A stretch of DNA of 64,000 nucleotides from an uncultured beta proteobacterium (GCA_903909815.1 CAIVXG010000217.1:62001-126000), one strand, 5' to 3'; positions 39,171-48,001 are shown, counted from the stretch's first letter. A program made the numbers and translations. Notes: generated from the letters alone by a model not told the origin.

Positions 39171-40596
39171 TTCGCTCCCTGAGCAGGTCGCGCAGGCGTT
39201 TTGGCGCCGGCACCAGCGGCGTACGGCTACGTGTCCAGGCGCCCTGATCCGTGGGCGACAGCGCGCGCCCCCGGCTCATGAACCAGGACGCCAGCCGGTA
39301 CAGACCCAGGCGGCTGTAGACCTGCGCCCACACGCCCCAGATCGTGCTGTCGATGCGCGTGCGCGCCGCGCCGCTGCCGCGCAGCGTGGCGTCTTCGCCC
39401 TCGGGGCGGGCCATGGCCTCGTTGCGCAACCGCACCAGGATGTCGGGAATCGGAATCTTCACCGGACACACTTCCGAGCAGGCGCCGCACAGCGTCGAGG
39501 CAAAGGCCAGCGGATAGGTGGACTCCAGCCCCAGCATGTGGGGCGAGATGATCGCGCCGATGGGTCCCGGATAGGTCGTGCCGTAGGCGTGTCCTCCTAT
39601 GCGCGCGTACACCGGGCAGTGGTTCATGCAGGCACCGCAACGTATGCACTGCAGCGTGGCGCGCAACTCCTCGTCGGCGTAGGCCTGGGTACGGCCGTTG
39701 TCGAGCAGGATCAGGTGCACTTCCTCGGGCCCGTCCAACTCGTCTCTTTGGCGCGGGGCGCTGATCATGTTCACGTAGGTCGTGATGTTCTGGCCCGTGG
39801 CCGAGCGCGGCAGCAGGCTCAGCAGTGGCACCAGATGCTCCAGCTTCTCGACCACCTTCTCGATGCCGGTGATGGCGATGTGCACGCGCGGCACCGTGGT
39901 GCACAGACGGCCGTTGCCCTCGTTCTCCACCAGGCACAGTGTGCCGGTCTCGGCCACCATGAAGTTCACGCCCGACAGGCCGATGTCGGCCGCGGCAAAC
40001 TTGGCGCGCAGCACGCGCCGGCCGATGGCGATCAACGCATCCACGTCGTCGGTGTAGGCCACGCCCGGGATTTCTTTGGCGAAGAGCGCGGCGATCTCCT
40101 GTTTGGTCTTGTGGATCGCCGGCATGATGATGTGCGAAGGTGCTTCGCCGGCGAGTTGCACGATGTACTCGCCCATGTCGGACTCCAGGGCCTCGATACC
40201 GGCGGCCTGCATCGCGTGGTTGAATCCCACCTCCTCGCTCACCATGGACTTGCCCTTGACGATGGTCTTGGCATTCACCCGGCGCGCGATGCTCAGCGCG
40301 ATGGCGTTGGCCGCGTCGGCGTCCTGCGCCCAGTGCACCTGGATGCCGCGCGCCGTGAGCTTGTGCTCCAACTGCTCCAGCAGCCGGGGCAGGTTGGCCA
40401 GGCTGTAGCGACGAATATGGGCACCCAGTTCGCGCAGACCCTGCAGCTCTTCCTGGTCGGGAAACTGTCCCCGCCGCTTGGCCTGCAGAAAGTCCATGGC
40501 ACCGCGAAAGTTCTTGCGCTGCGCCGGGTCGTCCAGCACGGCCTTGCTGCGCGCCTTGAAGTCGTCCAGGGCGTGGATAGGAATCACCTTGGTCAT
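39160..40596 (-). CDS. lutB: Lactate utilization iron-sulfur protein LutB
   Basis: KGKSMVSEEVGFN, CIRCGACMNHCPVY, LCGACSEVCPVKI; ATGA overlap with lutC. Confidence 0.93.
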   Translation of the reverse strand: MTKVIPIHALDDFKARSKAVLDDPAQRKNFRGAMDFLQAKRRGQFPDQEELQGLRELGAHIRRYSLANLPRLLEQLEHKLTARGIQVHWAQDADAANAIALSIARRVNAKTIVKGKSMVSEEVGFNHAMQAAGIEALESDMGEYIVQLAGEAPSHIIMPAIHKTKQEIAALFAKEIPGVAYTDDVDALIAIGRRVLRAKFAAADIGLSGVNFMVAETGTLCLVENEGNGRLCTTVPRVHIAITGIEKVVEKLEHLVPLLSLLPRSATGQNITTYVNMISAPRQRDELDGPEEVHLILLDNGRTQAYADEELRATLQCIRCGACMNHCPVYARIGGHAYGTTYPGPIGAIISPHMLGLESTYPLAFASTLCGACSEVCPVKIPIPDILVRLRNEAMARPEGEDATLRGSGAARTRIDSTIWGVWAQVYSRLGLYRLASWFMSRGRALSPTDQGAWTRSRTPLVPAPKRLRDLLRERNDE

Positions 40597-41288
40597 GGCT
40601 GCACCTCCAAGCCGTGGCGTAGCAGCACCACCAGTTCGCGCGGACCGTGTGCGCCGTAGGCCAGGGTCTGCTGGATGTCGGCGGTCTTGGACGGCCCGCT
40701 GATCAGCAGCGCATTGGTTGGCATACGGTGGGACCAACCCTCGGCCGTGAAGGCGCTTTCCATGTCGGCGTGGATCGTGTCCACATCGAGCAGCACGAAG
40801 TGGATGGGCGGCACCAGCGACATGAGCCGCGGCTCGCGCGCGTCAGGCCAGAGGATCAGGCTGCCGGTTTCTGCGATCGCGCTTCTGGCCAGCGTGAGCG
40901 AGGCGTCGATGCCGTCGAACAGTTGCTGGCGCCAGGCCGCGCTGGGCTGGGTGTAGCGGCACAGTGCCAGAGCGTCGACCGGTTTCGCTTGGCGTTGCCC
41001 GTGACGCTGCTCGAGCTCGTCGCCGTGCGCCGCGCCCGCGCCGATGAGCAACTGGCGCACGCCCTTGGCAGCGGCCAGGCGCAGCAGCAGGTCCGCCCAG
41101 TCGCTGTGCGTGGTGTCGTGCACCTGGGTTTTCACGGCCTGCATGGCGGCGCGCAGCCGCGCCACGCGCTGCCCCTGGGGTTCGGTACGGCGCTGCGCGG
41201 CGTACCAGGAACTGACGTCGGGGGAAGTTGGCGTTTGTGTGATGCTTGTGGCGCGCAGCCGCGCCAGGATGGCGTCTCGGGCGCTCAT
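40593..41288 (-). CDS. lutC: Lactate utilization protein LutC (LUD domain)
   Basis: AIAETGSLILWPD, SGPSKTADIQQTLAYGAHGPRELVVLL. Confidence 0.92.
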   Translation of the reverse strand: MSARDAILARLRATSITQTPTSPDVSSWYAAQRRTEPQGQRVARLRAAMQAVKTQVHDTTHSDWADLLLRLAAAKGVRQLLIGAGAAHGDELEQRHGQRQAKPVDALALCRYTQPSAAWRQQLFDGIDASLTLARSAIAETGSLILWPDAREPRLMSLVPPIHFVLLDVDTIHADMESAFTAEGWSHRMPTNALLISGPSKTADIQQTLAYGAHGPRELVVLLRHGLEVQP

Positions 41289-42094
41289 GCTGATGGCGCG
41301 CTGGTGCGCTTCCACAGAAAGCTGGCCAGGTGCTCGCCCGGTAACGTCGCCGTGGCGAGGCCGGCGACTTCATCCTGCTTCGCGGCGCGACCCGTGATGT
41401 TCAGCAGGCAGCCACAGTCGGCGCTGATGACGCGCTCGGCGCCGGTGGCGCGGATGCTGGCCACCTTGTCGCTCACGATAGCCTCGGAGATGTCAGGGTA
41501 GCGCATGGCGAAGGTTCCGCCAAAGCCGCAGCACTCCTCCACCCGGGCCTGCACCACCACGTTGACCTGCGCCAGACTGTCCAGCAGCGCGGCGCTGGTC
41601 TCATGCGAACCCATTTCGCGGCGTGCATGGCAGGAGGTGTGCAGCGCCACGGTGCAGGGGTTGCCGCGGTCTTCATGGCTGAAATTCACCACCTGCACCA
41701 GGAACTCGCTCAGCTCATATACGCGTTCGGCCAGCGCCACGGCGCGCGCGTGCAGCACCGGGTCGGCGGCGAAAAGATGCGGGTAGTGCAGCCGCATCAT
41801 GCCGCCGCAGGAGCCCGAAGGCACCACGATCGGCCAGTCTTCGGTGAACAGGTTCAACTGCTGCAGCGCGACTGCGCGCGCTTCTTCGGGAAAGCCGCTG
41901 CTGTGCGCCGGCTGGCCGCAACAGGTCTGCTGCTCAAGGTAGTGCACCTGGATGCCCTCGCGCTCCAGCAGGCGCACCGTGTCCAGGCCGGCCTGGGGCG
42001 TGAACTGGTCAATCAGGCAGGTGGAGAAAAGATAGACGTGGGCCGGCTTGGGCGGGTAGCGCCGGGCACTTCGGGTGTCGGACTCAGTGGGCAT
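41285..42094 (-). CDS. lutA: Lactate utilization protein LutA (CCG-domain)
   Basis: QQTCCGQPAHSSGF, VPSGSCGGMMR, HTSCHARREM, ECCGFGGTFAMRYPDIS. Confidence 0.93.
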   Translation of the reverse strand: MPTESDTRSARRYPPKPAHVYLFSTCLIDQFTPQAGLDTVRLLEREGIQVHYLEQQTCCGQPAHSSGFPEEARAVALQQLNLFTEDWPIVVPSGSCGGMMRLHYPHLFAADPVLHARAVALAERVYELSEFLVQVVNFSHEDRGNPCTVALHTSCHARREMGSHETSAALLDSLAQVNVVVQARVEECCGFGGTFAMRYPDISEAIVSDKVASIRATGAERVISADCGCLLNITGRAAKQDEVAGLATATLPGEHLASFLWKRTSAPSA

Positions 42095-42121
42095 GATTTC
42101 TTTCCAGGCATTTTGGTAAAG

Positions 42122-42132
42122 TGGTAATACCA
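42122..42132. promoter_or_regulatory. GntR/LldR-type operator O1 candidate
   Basis: TGGTAATACCA perfect palindrome, 28 bp upstream of the lutA start codon. Confidence 0.65.
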
Positions 42133-42226
42133 GTGGCGGCAAGTGTAGAAAATTTGCTGCCACTTGAAATAGGTGTTTTCCCTTATTTGTAAAGCATGAG
42201 TCAACACAAAATGGGCTACCATCGCT

Positions 42227-42237
42227 TGGTCTTACCA
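42227..42237. promoter_or_regulatory. GntR/LldR-type operator O2 candidate
   Basis: TGGTCTTACCA (TGGT-N3-ACCA), 12 bp upstream of the gntR ATG at 42250. Confidence 0.65.
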
Positions 42238-42249
42238 CTTTTAATTTCC

Positions 42250-43014
42250 ATGCCTCAACTTCGCCCCCCCGTGATCCGACTGGCCGACACTGTCGCGGCC
42301 GAACTGGAAAAACGCATCCTCGAAGGCTCGCTGAAACCGGGCGATCGCCTGCCAGCAGAGCGCACGCTCGCGCTGGATCTGGGTGTGTCGCGCCCGTCAC
42401 TGCGCGAGGCGATGCACAAGCTGGTGTCAAAGGGTCTTTTGAGCACCCGTCATGGCGGAGGCACTTTTGTCACCGATCGACTCGAAGCGCATTTCGCCGA
42501 CCCGTGGCAGGACTTGGTCAAAGGCCACCCGTTGCTGCACCGCGATCTGCTGGAATTTCGCCAGATGCTCGAAAGTGAAGCGGCGCAGTTGGCTGCAGAC
42601 CGCGCCACCGACGTCGATCTCAAACGCCTGGACGCCGTCTACGCGAAACTGGAGCGGGTCTACTCTGGCGAGGACCTCGCCGCGTGTATCGACGCCGACG
42701 TCGAGTTCCACCAGGTGGTCGCGGAAGCCGCCCACAACGTGCTGATCGGGCATTTGAGCGCCAGCCTGATGCGGGTGATCCACGGCCACGTCGCCAACAA
42801 TCTGGAGCACCTGCACGCGCGCCCGCAGCGCTGGGATCAGTTGCAGGCCCAGCACCGGGCCATCTGGCAGGCCATTCGCGAGCACCGGCCACGGGATGCA
42901 GCACAAGCCGCACGCGACCACATCGAGTTCGTGCGTCAAAGCATGGACGACAATGCCAGGGAGGAAGAGCGGCGTCTGAGCGCCCGCCGGCGCGCGGGAG
43001 AACTTGTCGATTGA
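42250..43014 (+). CDS. FadR/GntR family transcriptional regulator (LldR-like)
   Basis: LEKRILEGSLKPGDRLPAERTLALDLGVSRPSLREAMHKLVSKGLLSTRHGGGTFVTD, FCD C-terminal domain; divergent to lut operon. Confidence 0.93.
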   Translation: MPQLRPPVIRLADTVAAELEKRILEGSLKPGDRLPAERTLALDLGVSRPSLREAMHKLVSKGLLSTRHGGGTFVTDRLEAHFADPWQDLVKGHPLLHRDLLEFRQMLESEAAQLAADRATDVDLKRLDAVYAKLERVYSGEDLAACIDADVEFHQVVAEAAHNVLIGHLSASLMRVIHGHVANNLEHLHARPQRWDQLQAQHRAIWQAIREHRPRDAAQAARDHIEFVRQSMDDNAREEERRLSARRRAGELVD

Positions 43015-43239
43015 TTCCGTGAAACGGGCGGCGGTGCCGGTTTGGGCGCGTAGCAAATCGGCGCAGCGGATTGCGCATCCGACGCTTCGCCCGAAAACCT
43101 GCCGCACCGCTATCGCTGCAGCCATATCGCCAACTCTTGCCAGCCGATGGTCTGTGCTCCATGGCGCAGAGGAATCCGTTCAGTTCCCGGGTAGACGACA
43201 TCGCGTTGCTCGATCTTCAGATCGTCACCCGCCGCTTAT

Positions 43240-44247
43240 ATGGATGACCCCGACTACACTTCCCATACTGTGAAAGTATCTGTCTCAAAAGCCATCGAAG
43301 TACGACTGGAACGGTTCCTGCAAAAGGGTCGCATCCAGGCCGGATCGCTCATTACCACGGTGTTTGGTGATGCGATCCTGCCACGTGGTGGACGGGTGTC
43401 ACTGGGCAGTATGATTCAGTTATTGCAGCCATTGGGTGCGAATGAACGATTGGTACGCACCGCCGTTTATCGCCTAGTCAAGGAGGAGTGGCTGGAGTCC
43501 GAGGCCTTGGGGCGCAAGACGGATTACATGCTCACCCCTTCCGGGCACCGCAGGTTTGATGAGGCATCGCGTCAAATTTATGCAGCAGACATACCCGGGT
43601 GGGATAGGCGTTGGCGCCTTATCCTGATCGTTGGAGAGTTGGGTACCCACCTGCGTGAGCAACTGCGCAGGGCTCTCTTTTGGCATGGATTTGGCGAAAC
43701 CGCGACGGGCTGCTTTGTGCACCCGACAGCCGATCTTGAAAAAGTGATGGAAAGTCTGGTGTCGGAGGGGCTGGACGAGGTGCTTTCGTATTTGATGCCC
43801 ATGGTAGCCGTCAATTCGAGGGCGGCGCACTGTGCAACGGATATCGATATGGTGCAAGTGGCATGGAATCTGGATGGCCTGGCTTTGTCTTATGAAGGTT
43901 TTTTGCAAAAGTACGAACCAATCCGTGATGCGCTGGTGAGTTGCGGACAGGAGGATTTGTCCGAAGAAAATGCTTTCCTGGTCCGCACCTTGCTGATCCA
44001 TGATGTACGCAGGTTGCTGTTGCGTGATCCGCAGTTGCCCGAAAGCTTGCTTCCGGCAACCTGGCCAGGCAGTCGGGCACGCCACCTGTGCCGGGATTTG
44101 TACCGCAAGCTTTTGCCGCTGTCCGAGCGCCATCTGGATGCCAATGTCCGGCTTTCCAGTGGCAGTGCGCCCCATGCCTCTTCGGTGTTGGTAAGTCGTT
44201 TTGAATATGGAATGGATCTGCATACGCGCGTCGCAGGCGCCGCCTGA
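43240..44247 (+). CDS. paaX: Phenylacetic acid degradation operon repressor PaaX family
   Basis: SLITTVFGDAILPRGGRVSLGSMIQLLQPLGANERLVRTAVYRLVKEEWL typical PaaX N-terminus; adjacent to paa cluster. Confidence 0.93.
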   Translation: MDDPDYTSHTVKVSVSKAIEVRLERFLQKGRIQAGSLITTVFGDAILPRGGRVSLGSMIQLLQPLGANERLVRTAVYRLVKEEWLESEALGRKTDYMLTPSGHRRFDEASRQIYAADIPGWDRRWRLILIVGELGTHLREQLRRALFWHGFGETATGCFVHPTADLEKVMESLVSEGLDEVLSYLMPMVAVNSRAAHCATDIDMVQVAWNLDGLALSYEGFLQKYEPIRDALVSCGQEDLSEENAFLVRTLLIHDVRRLLLRDPQLPESLLPATWPGSRARHLCRDLYRKLLPLSERHLDANVRLSSGSAPHASSVLVSRFEYGMDLHTRVAGAA

Positions 44248-44258
44248 AGAGAAAGCTT

Positions 44259-45038
44259 ATGGACGACGAACTCAAGAGCAGCCACGGTGTGCAATCCCTG
44301 GAAATCGGGATTGGGGTGTTGAAGGTGCTGGTGGAGTCCGGCTCTGCCTTGATGCTCAAGGAAATTGCCGCCGCAGCGGGGATGCCACCCTCCAAAGCGC
44401 ATCGCTATCTGGTGAGTCTGGTGCGGTGCGGTTTGGTGCAGCAGGCCAGCGAGAACTCCAAATACGACCTCGGACCCTTGGCCATTCCCCTGGGCTTGGC
44501 TGCCGTAGACCGGCTCGATCGCGTCAAACTCGGACTGAACAGTATTTCCGAGTTGCGCGATCTGACCAACGAAACCACCGCCTTGTCGGTGTGGGGTGAG
44601 TTTGGCCCAGTGATGGTGCGATGGGAGCGGCCGCATCGTCCCATTACTGTCAACGTGATCACCGGCAACACGGTCAGTCTGTTGGCAACATCCACCGGCC
44701 GCTTGTTCTCTGCTTGGATGCCTGCGGAAATTGTTCGCCCGCAGCTGGAACGGGAGTTGCTCCAGGGGCGATCGACGGAATTCAAGACGCTGGAGCAGGT
44801 TGAGATCGCTTTGCAGGATGTCCGCGCCAACGGCTACTCGTTTGTACGTGACAGTGACTATTCCAGCCGGGTACTGGGTCTTGCTGCCCCGGTTTTTAAC
44901 TTCAAGAACAACATCACCATGGCCGTTTCCATCGTGGGCGTTGAAGGAATATCCGACCTGGGCCCCGGGAGCCTGGCCTTGAGCGAACTTAAGCGGACAA
45001 CGGCCGCACTTTCCAAGCGCTTGGGTTCATCACGATAA
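44259..45038 (+). CDS. IclR family transcriptional regulator
   Basis: LEIGIGVLKVLVESGSALMLKEIAAAAGMPPSKAHRYLVSLVRCGLVQQ; IclR effector domain. Confidence 0.92.
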   Translation: MDDELKSSHGVQSLEIGIGVLKVLVESGSALMLKEIAAAAGMPPSKAHRYLVSLVRCGLVQQASENSKYDLGPLAIPLGLAAVDRLDRVKLGLNSISELRDLTNETTALSVWGEFGPVMVRWERPHRPITVNVITGNTVSLLATSTGRLFSAWMPAEIVRPQLERELLQGRSTEFKTLEQVEIALQDVRANGYSFVRDSDYSSRVLGLAAPVFNFKNNITMAVSIVGVEGISDLGPGSLALSELKRTTAALSKRLGSSR

Positions 45039-45082
45039 GTGATTCAAAACCCATTCGATTTTTAAAAACTTTGTGTCTCTTG

Positions 45083-45110
45083 AAAGCCGACTTTGTCGGC
45101 TTTTTCTTTT
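45083..45110 (+). terminator. Rho-independent terminator after iclR
   Basis: AAAGCCGAC-ttt-GTCGGCTTT followed by TTCTTTT. Confidence 0.8.
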
Positions 45111-45261
45111 GCCGATGCTCATGCTGGTCCGTTCGGGTTCGGCATGAGAACAGCCTTATTCTTGCATATGCAGATTCATTGAAACGCCTTGCCGGCCCTA
45201 GGTGCAAACCCTATTGCGATACAACAACTGCGCAAATTTACATCTTTATGTATCTTTTTAT

Positions 45262-45290
45262 TTGACGTAATCGATTCTGCATGTCAGAAT
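45262..45290 (+). promoter_or_regulatory. Candidate sigma70 promoter of the liv-paa cluster with palindrome over the -10
   Basis: TTGACG - 17 nt - CAGAAT; -10 is the right arm of ATTCTG-catgt-CAGAAT (45274-45290). Confidence 0.55.
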
Positions 45291-45357
45291 TTGGCCGCGG
45301 TGATTAACACCAAAGACTTCGCGCTTCGAACGCCGGATAAAACCAGAGGAGACTTCT

Positions 45358-45414
45358 GTGCCCTACGGTCGCAAGACAATTGAACACCGCCATGGTCATC
45401 GGCTGAGCCCCTGA
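45358..45414 (+). CDS. 18-codon leader ORF (VPYGRKTIEHRHGHRLSP) overlapping livH start
   Basis: GTG preceded by GAGGAG at 6-nt spacing; TGA (45412-45414) overlaps livH ATG (45414-45416); not in ORF track due to size. Confidence 0.5.
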   Translation: MPYGRKTIEHRHGHRLSP

Positions 45415-46289
45415 TGCTGGCCGAATTTCTGCAATTCCTGTTCTCAGGCATCACGGTGGGCTCCACCTATGCCCTGGCAGCGGTGGGCTTCACGCTCATC
45501 TACAACTCCAGCCACGTGATCAACTTCGCGCAGGGCGAGTTCATCATGCTGGGGGGTATGCTGGCCGTGTACTTCACCCACTCGGGCCTGCCCTTGCCAC
45601 TGGCCCTGGTACTGGCCATTGCGCTGCCGGCCGTCGTGGGCCTGGTGCTGGAAAAAGTCGCCATCGAGCCGGTCAAAGGGGCTGAACCGGTCACCCTGAT
45701 CATCATCACCATTGGGGCCTCGCTGGTGCTGCGGGGCCTGGTGCAAATCTGGCTGGGCAAGGGCACGTTCAGCCTGCCGGCGTTTTCCGGCGAGCAACCC
45801 ATCAACGTGCTGGGTGCAACCCTCATGCCGCAAAGCCTGTGGGTGCTGGGCGTGACGGCTGTGATGGTGTGCGCGCTCTGGTACTTCTTCTCGCGCACCC
45901 TTCAAGGCAAGGCCATGCTGGCCACCTCCTACAACCGGGTGGCGGCTGAATTGGTGGGCATCAACACCGACGGGGTTTTGTTCCTGAGCTTTGCCATGTC
46001 AGCTGCGCTGGGTGCGCTGGGCGGCATTCTGGTCACGCCCATCACGCTCACCTCGTATGACGCCGGCATCATGCTCGGCCTCAAGGGTTTTGTCGGCGCA
46101 GTACTGGGCGGCTTGGGCAGCGGTCTGGGCGCTGTTGTCGGTGGCCTGCTGGTGGGCGTGCTGGAGGCCATGGGCGCCGGCTACGTATCGTCCTCGTACA
46201 AGGACGCTATGCCCTTTGTGCTGATTCTCCTGATTCTGTTCTTCCGGCCCAGTGGCCTCTTTGGTGGCAAAGCCACAGACCGGGTCTAG
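45414..46289 (+). CDS. Liv-type (HAAT) ABC transporter permease, LivH-like
   Basis: LQFLFSGITVGSTYALAAVGFTLIYNSSHVINFAQGEF, GLGSGLGAVVGGLLVGVLEAM. Confidence 0.95.
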   Translation: MLAEFLQFLFSGITVGSTYALAAVGFTLIYNSSHVINFAQGEFIMLGGMLAVYFTHSGLPLPLALVLAIALPAVVGLVLEKVAIEPVKGAEPVTLIIITIGASLVLRGLVQIWLGKGTFSLPAFSGEQPINVLGATLMPQSLWVLGVTAVMVCALWYFFSRTLQGKAMLATSYNRVAAELVGINTDGVLFLSFAMSAALGALGGILVTPITLTSYDAGIMLGLKGFVGAVLGGLGSGLGAVVGGLLVGVLEAMGAGYVSSSYKDAMPFVLILLILFFRPSGLFGGKATDRV

Positions 46290-46291
46290 CC

Positions 46292-47224
46292 ATGAACTTG
46301 CATCCTTACCGTGGTCTGTACCTGGTCGCCGCCGTGCTGCTGCTCTTGCCGCTGGTGCTGCCCAACAGCTTCTATATGGACCTGGCGATTCGCATGGCCA
46401 TCAATGCGGTCATCGTGCTTGGCTTGAACCTGTTGATTGGTTTTGCCGGACAAATCAGCCTGGGCCACGCCGGCTTTCTGGGCATAGGCGCCTACGCCTC
46501 AGCGGCCTTGCCCACGCATTTCGGCTGGCATCCGCTGCTGGCCGTGCTTGCGGGTGCGGTGGCCGCGGGCGCGTTGGCAGCGGTGCTGGCACGTCCGATT
46601 TTCCGTCTCAAGGGGCACTACCTGGCGATGGCCACCTTGGGCCTGGGAATTATCATCAACATTGTGGTGCGCAACGAAGCCGCCTGGACCGGTGGCCCCG
46701 ACGGCATGGTTGTTCCCGCCATGGCATTCGGCAGTTTTGAAATATCGGGCGACAAGCCCTGGTACTGGATTGTCGCCAGCCTGCTGTGTGTCAGCATCTG
46801 GGCTTCCATCAACCTTATCGATTCGCCTTTTGGTCGGGCCCTGCGTGCCTTGCATGGCTCTGAAGTGGCGTCCAGGGTGGTGGGTGTGCATGTGGTGCGC
46901 TACAAAGTCACCGTATTTGTCATGTCTGCCATGTTCGCCAGCATCATGGGCAGCATCACGGCGCTGTATGTGGGTTTTGTCACCCCCAATCTGGCGGACT
47001 TCTTCCATTCGATTGAGCTGGTCACAATGGTCGTGATTGGCGGCATGGGATCGATCTATGGCTCCGTGCTGGGTGCCGTGTTGCTCACCGCATTGCCGCA
47101 GGCGCTGGCCACTTTTGAGGGTTGGGAGACGGTGGTGTTCGGTGCCATCCTGATGCTGAGCATGATCTTCATGCCCAAGGGTCTGGTGCCCATGCTGGCC
47201 ACCCTTTTCGGCAAGCGGGAGTGA
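46292..47224 (+). CDS. Liv-type ABC transporter permease, LivM-like
   Basis: GLNLLIGFAGQISLGHAGFLGIGAYASA; GGMGSIYGSVLGAVLL. Confidence 0.95.
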   Translation: MNLHPYRGLYLVAAVLLLLPLVLPNSFYMDLAIRMAINAVIVLGLNLLIGFAGQISLGHAGFLGIGAYASAALPTHFGWHPLLAVLAGAVAAGALAAVLARPIFRLKGHYLAMATLGLGIIINIVVRNEAAWTGGPDGMVVPAMAFGSFEISGDKPWYWIVASLLCVSIWASINLIDSPFGRALRALHGSEVASRVVGVHVVRYKVTVFVMSAMFASIMGSITALYVGFVTPNLADFFHSIELVTMVVIGGMGSIYGSVLGAVLLTALPQALATFEGWETVVFGAILMLSMIFMPKGLVPMLATLFGKRE

Positions 47225-47226
47225 CC

Positions 47227-47988
47227 ATGGCACTGCTTGAAGTTCAAGATCTCTCCATCCAGTTTGGCGGCGTCAAGGCCGTGCAGAACGTGTCCTTCAG
47301 CATCGATGCCGGGATTGTCTATGCCGTGATCGGCCCCAATGGCGCCGGCAAGACCACGCTGTTCAACCTGATCACCGGCATTTACACCCCCACCTGCGGC
47401 AGCATCTTGCTGGATGGTCAGCCCATTGCCGGTAAATCGCCCGATGTGCTGGCGCAGCGGGGTGTGGCGCGCACCTTCCAGAACCTGCAAATCTGCATGA
47501 ACATGAGCGCCATCGAAAACGTGATGGTGGGCGCCCACCTGCGACTGGACCGCAACCTGTTCAAGGCCGCCCTGCGCTGGCCCTCCATCAAGTCGCGCGA
47601 TCGGGATCTGCATACCGAGGCCGAGCAGCTCATGTGCTTTGTCGGGCTGGAGGCCCACACCACTTCACGCGCAGACAGCATGTCTTACGGCGCGCTCAAG
47701 CGCCTGGAAATAGCCCGTGCACTGGCCATGAAACCGCGCCTGCTGTTCCTGGACGAGCCGGCAGCAGGTCTCAATCCCAAGGAGACCATCGAAGTGGATG
47801 AGCTCATTCGCAAGGTGGCCAATACCGGCGTGACCGTGGTACTGGTGGAACATGACATGAAGATGGTGATGAACTTGTCGGACCGCATTCTGGTGCTGGA
47901 TTACGGACGCAAGCTGGCCGAAGGCACTGCGGCTGAAGTGCGGCGCAACCCAGATGTGATTGCCGCCTATCTGGGCGCTCACGCCTGA
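47227..47988 (+). CDS. Liv-type ABC transporter ATP-binding protein, LivG-like
   Basis: Walker A GPNGAGKTTLF, SYGALKRLEIARALA, LLFLDEPAAGLNP. Confidence 0.95.
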   Translation: MALLEVQDLSIQFGGVKAVQNVSFSIDAGIVYAVIGPNGAGKTTLFNLITGIYTPTCGSILLDGQPIAGKSPDVLAQRGVARTFQNLQICMNMSAIENVMVGAHLRLDRNLFKAALRWPSIKSRDRDLHTEAEQLMCFVGLEAHTTSRADSMSYGALKRLEIARALAMKPRLLFLDEPAAGLNPKETIEVDELIRKVANTGVTVVLVEHDMKMVMNLSDRILVLDYGRKLAEGTAAEVRRNPDVIAAYLGAHA

Positions 47989-48001
47989 CCGGATCGACCC
48001 C

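Noticed and set aside
36330-39182. 950-aa plus-strand ORF
   Set aside because: Antisense shadow of the FAD/FeS dehydrogenase; His/Arg/Gln/Ala-rich composition typical of high-GC reverse frames, no recognisable domain.
39082-40659. 525-aa plus-strand ORF
   Set aside because: Antisense to lutB; shadow frame.
43053-43090. REP-like hairpin TCGGCGCAGCGGATTGCGCATCCGA between gntR and paaX
   Set aside because: Only an imperfect bulged stem and one copy noticed; no U-tract. Could be a repeat-family member but not supportable without a genome-wide search.
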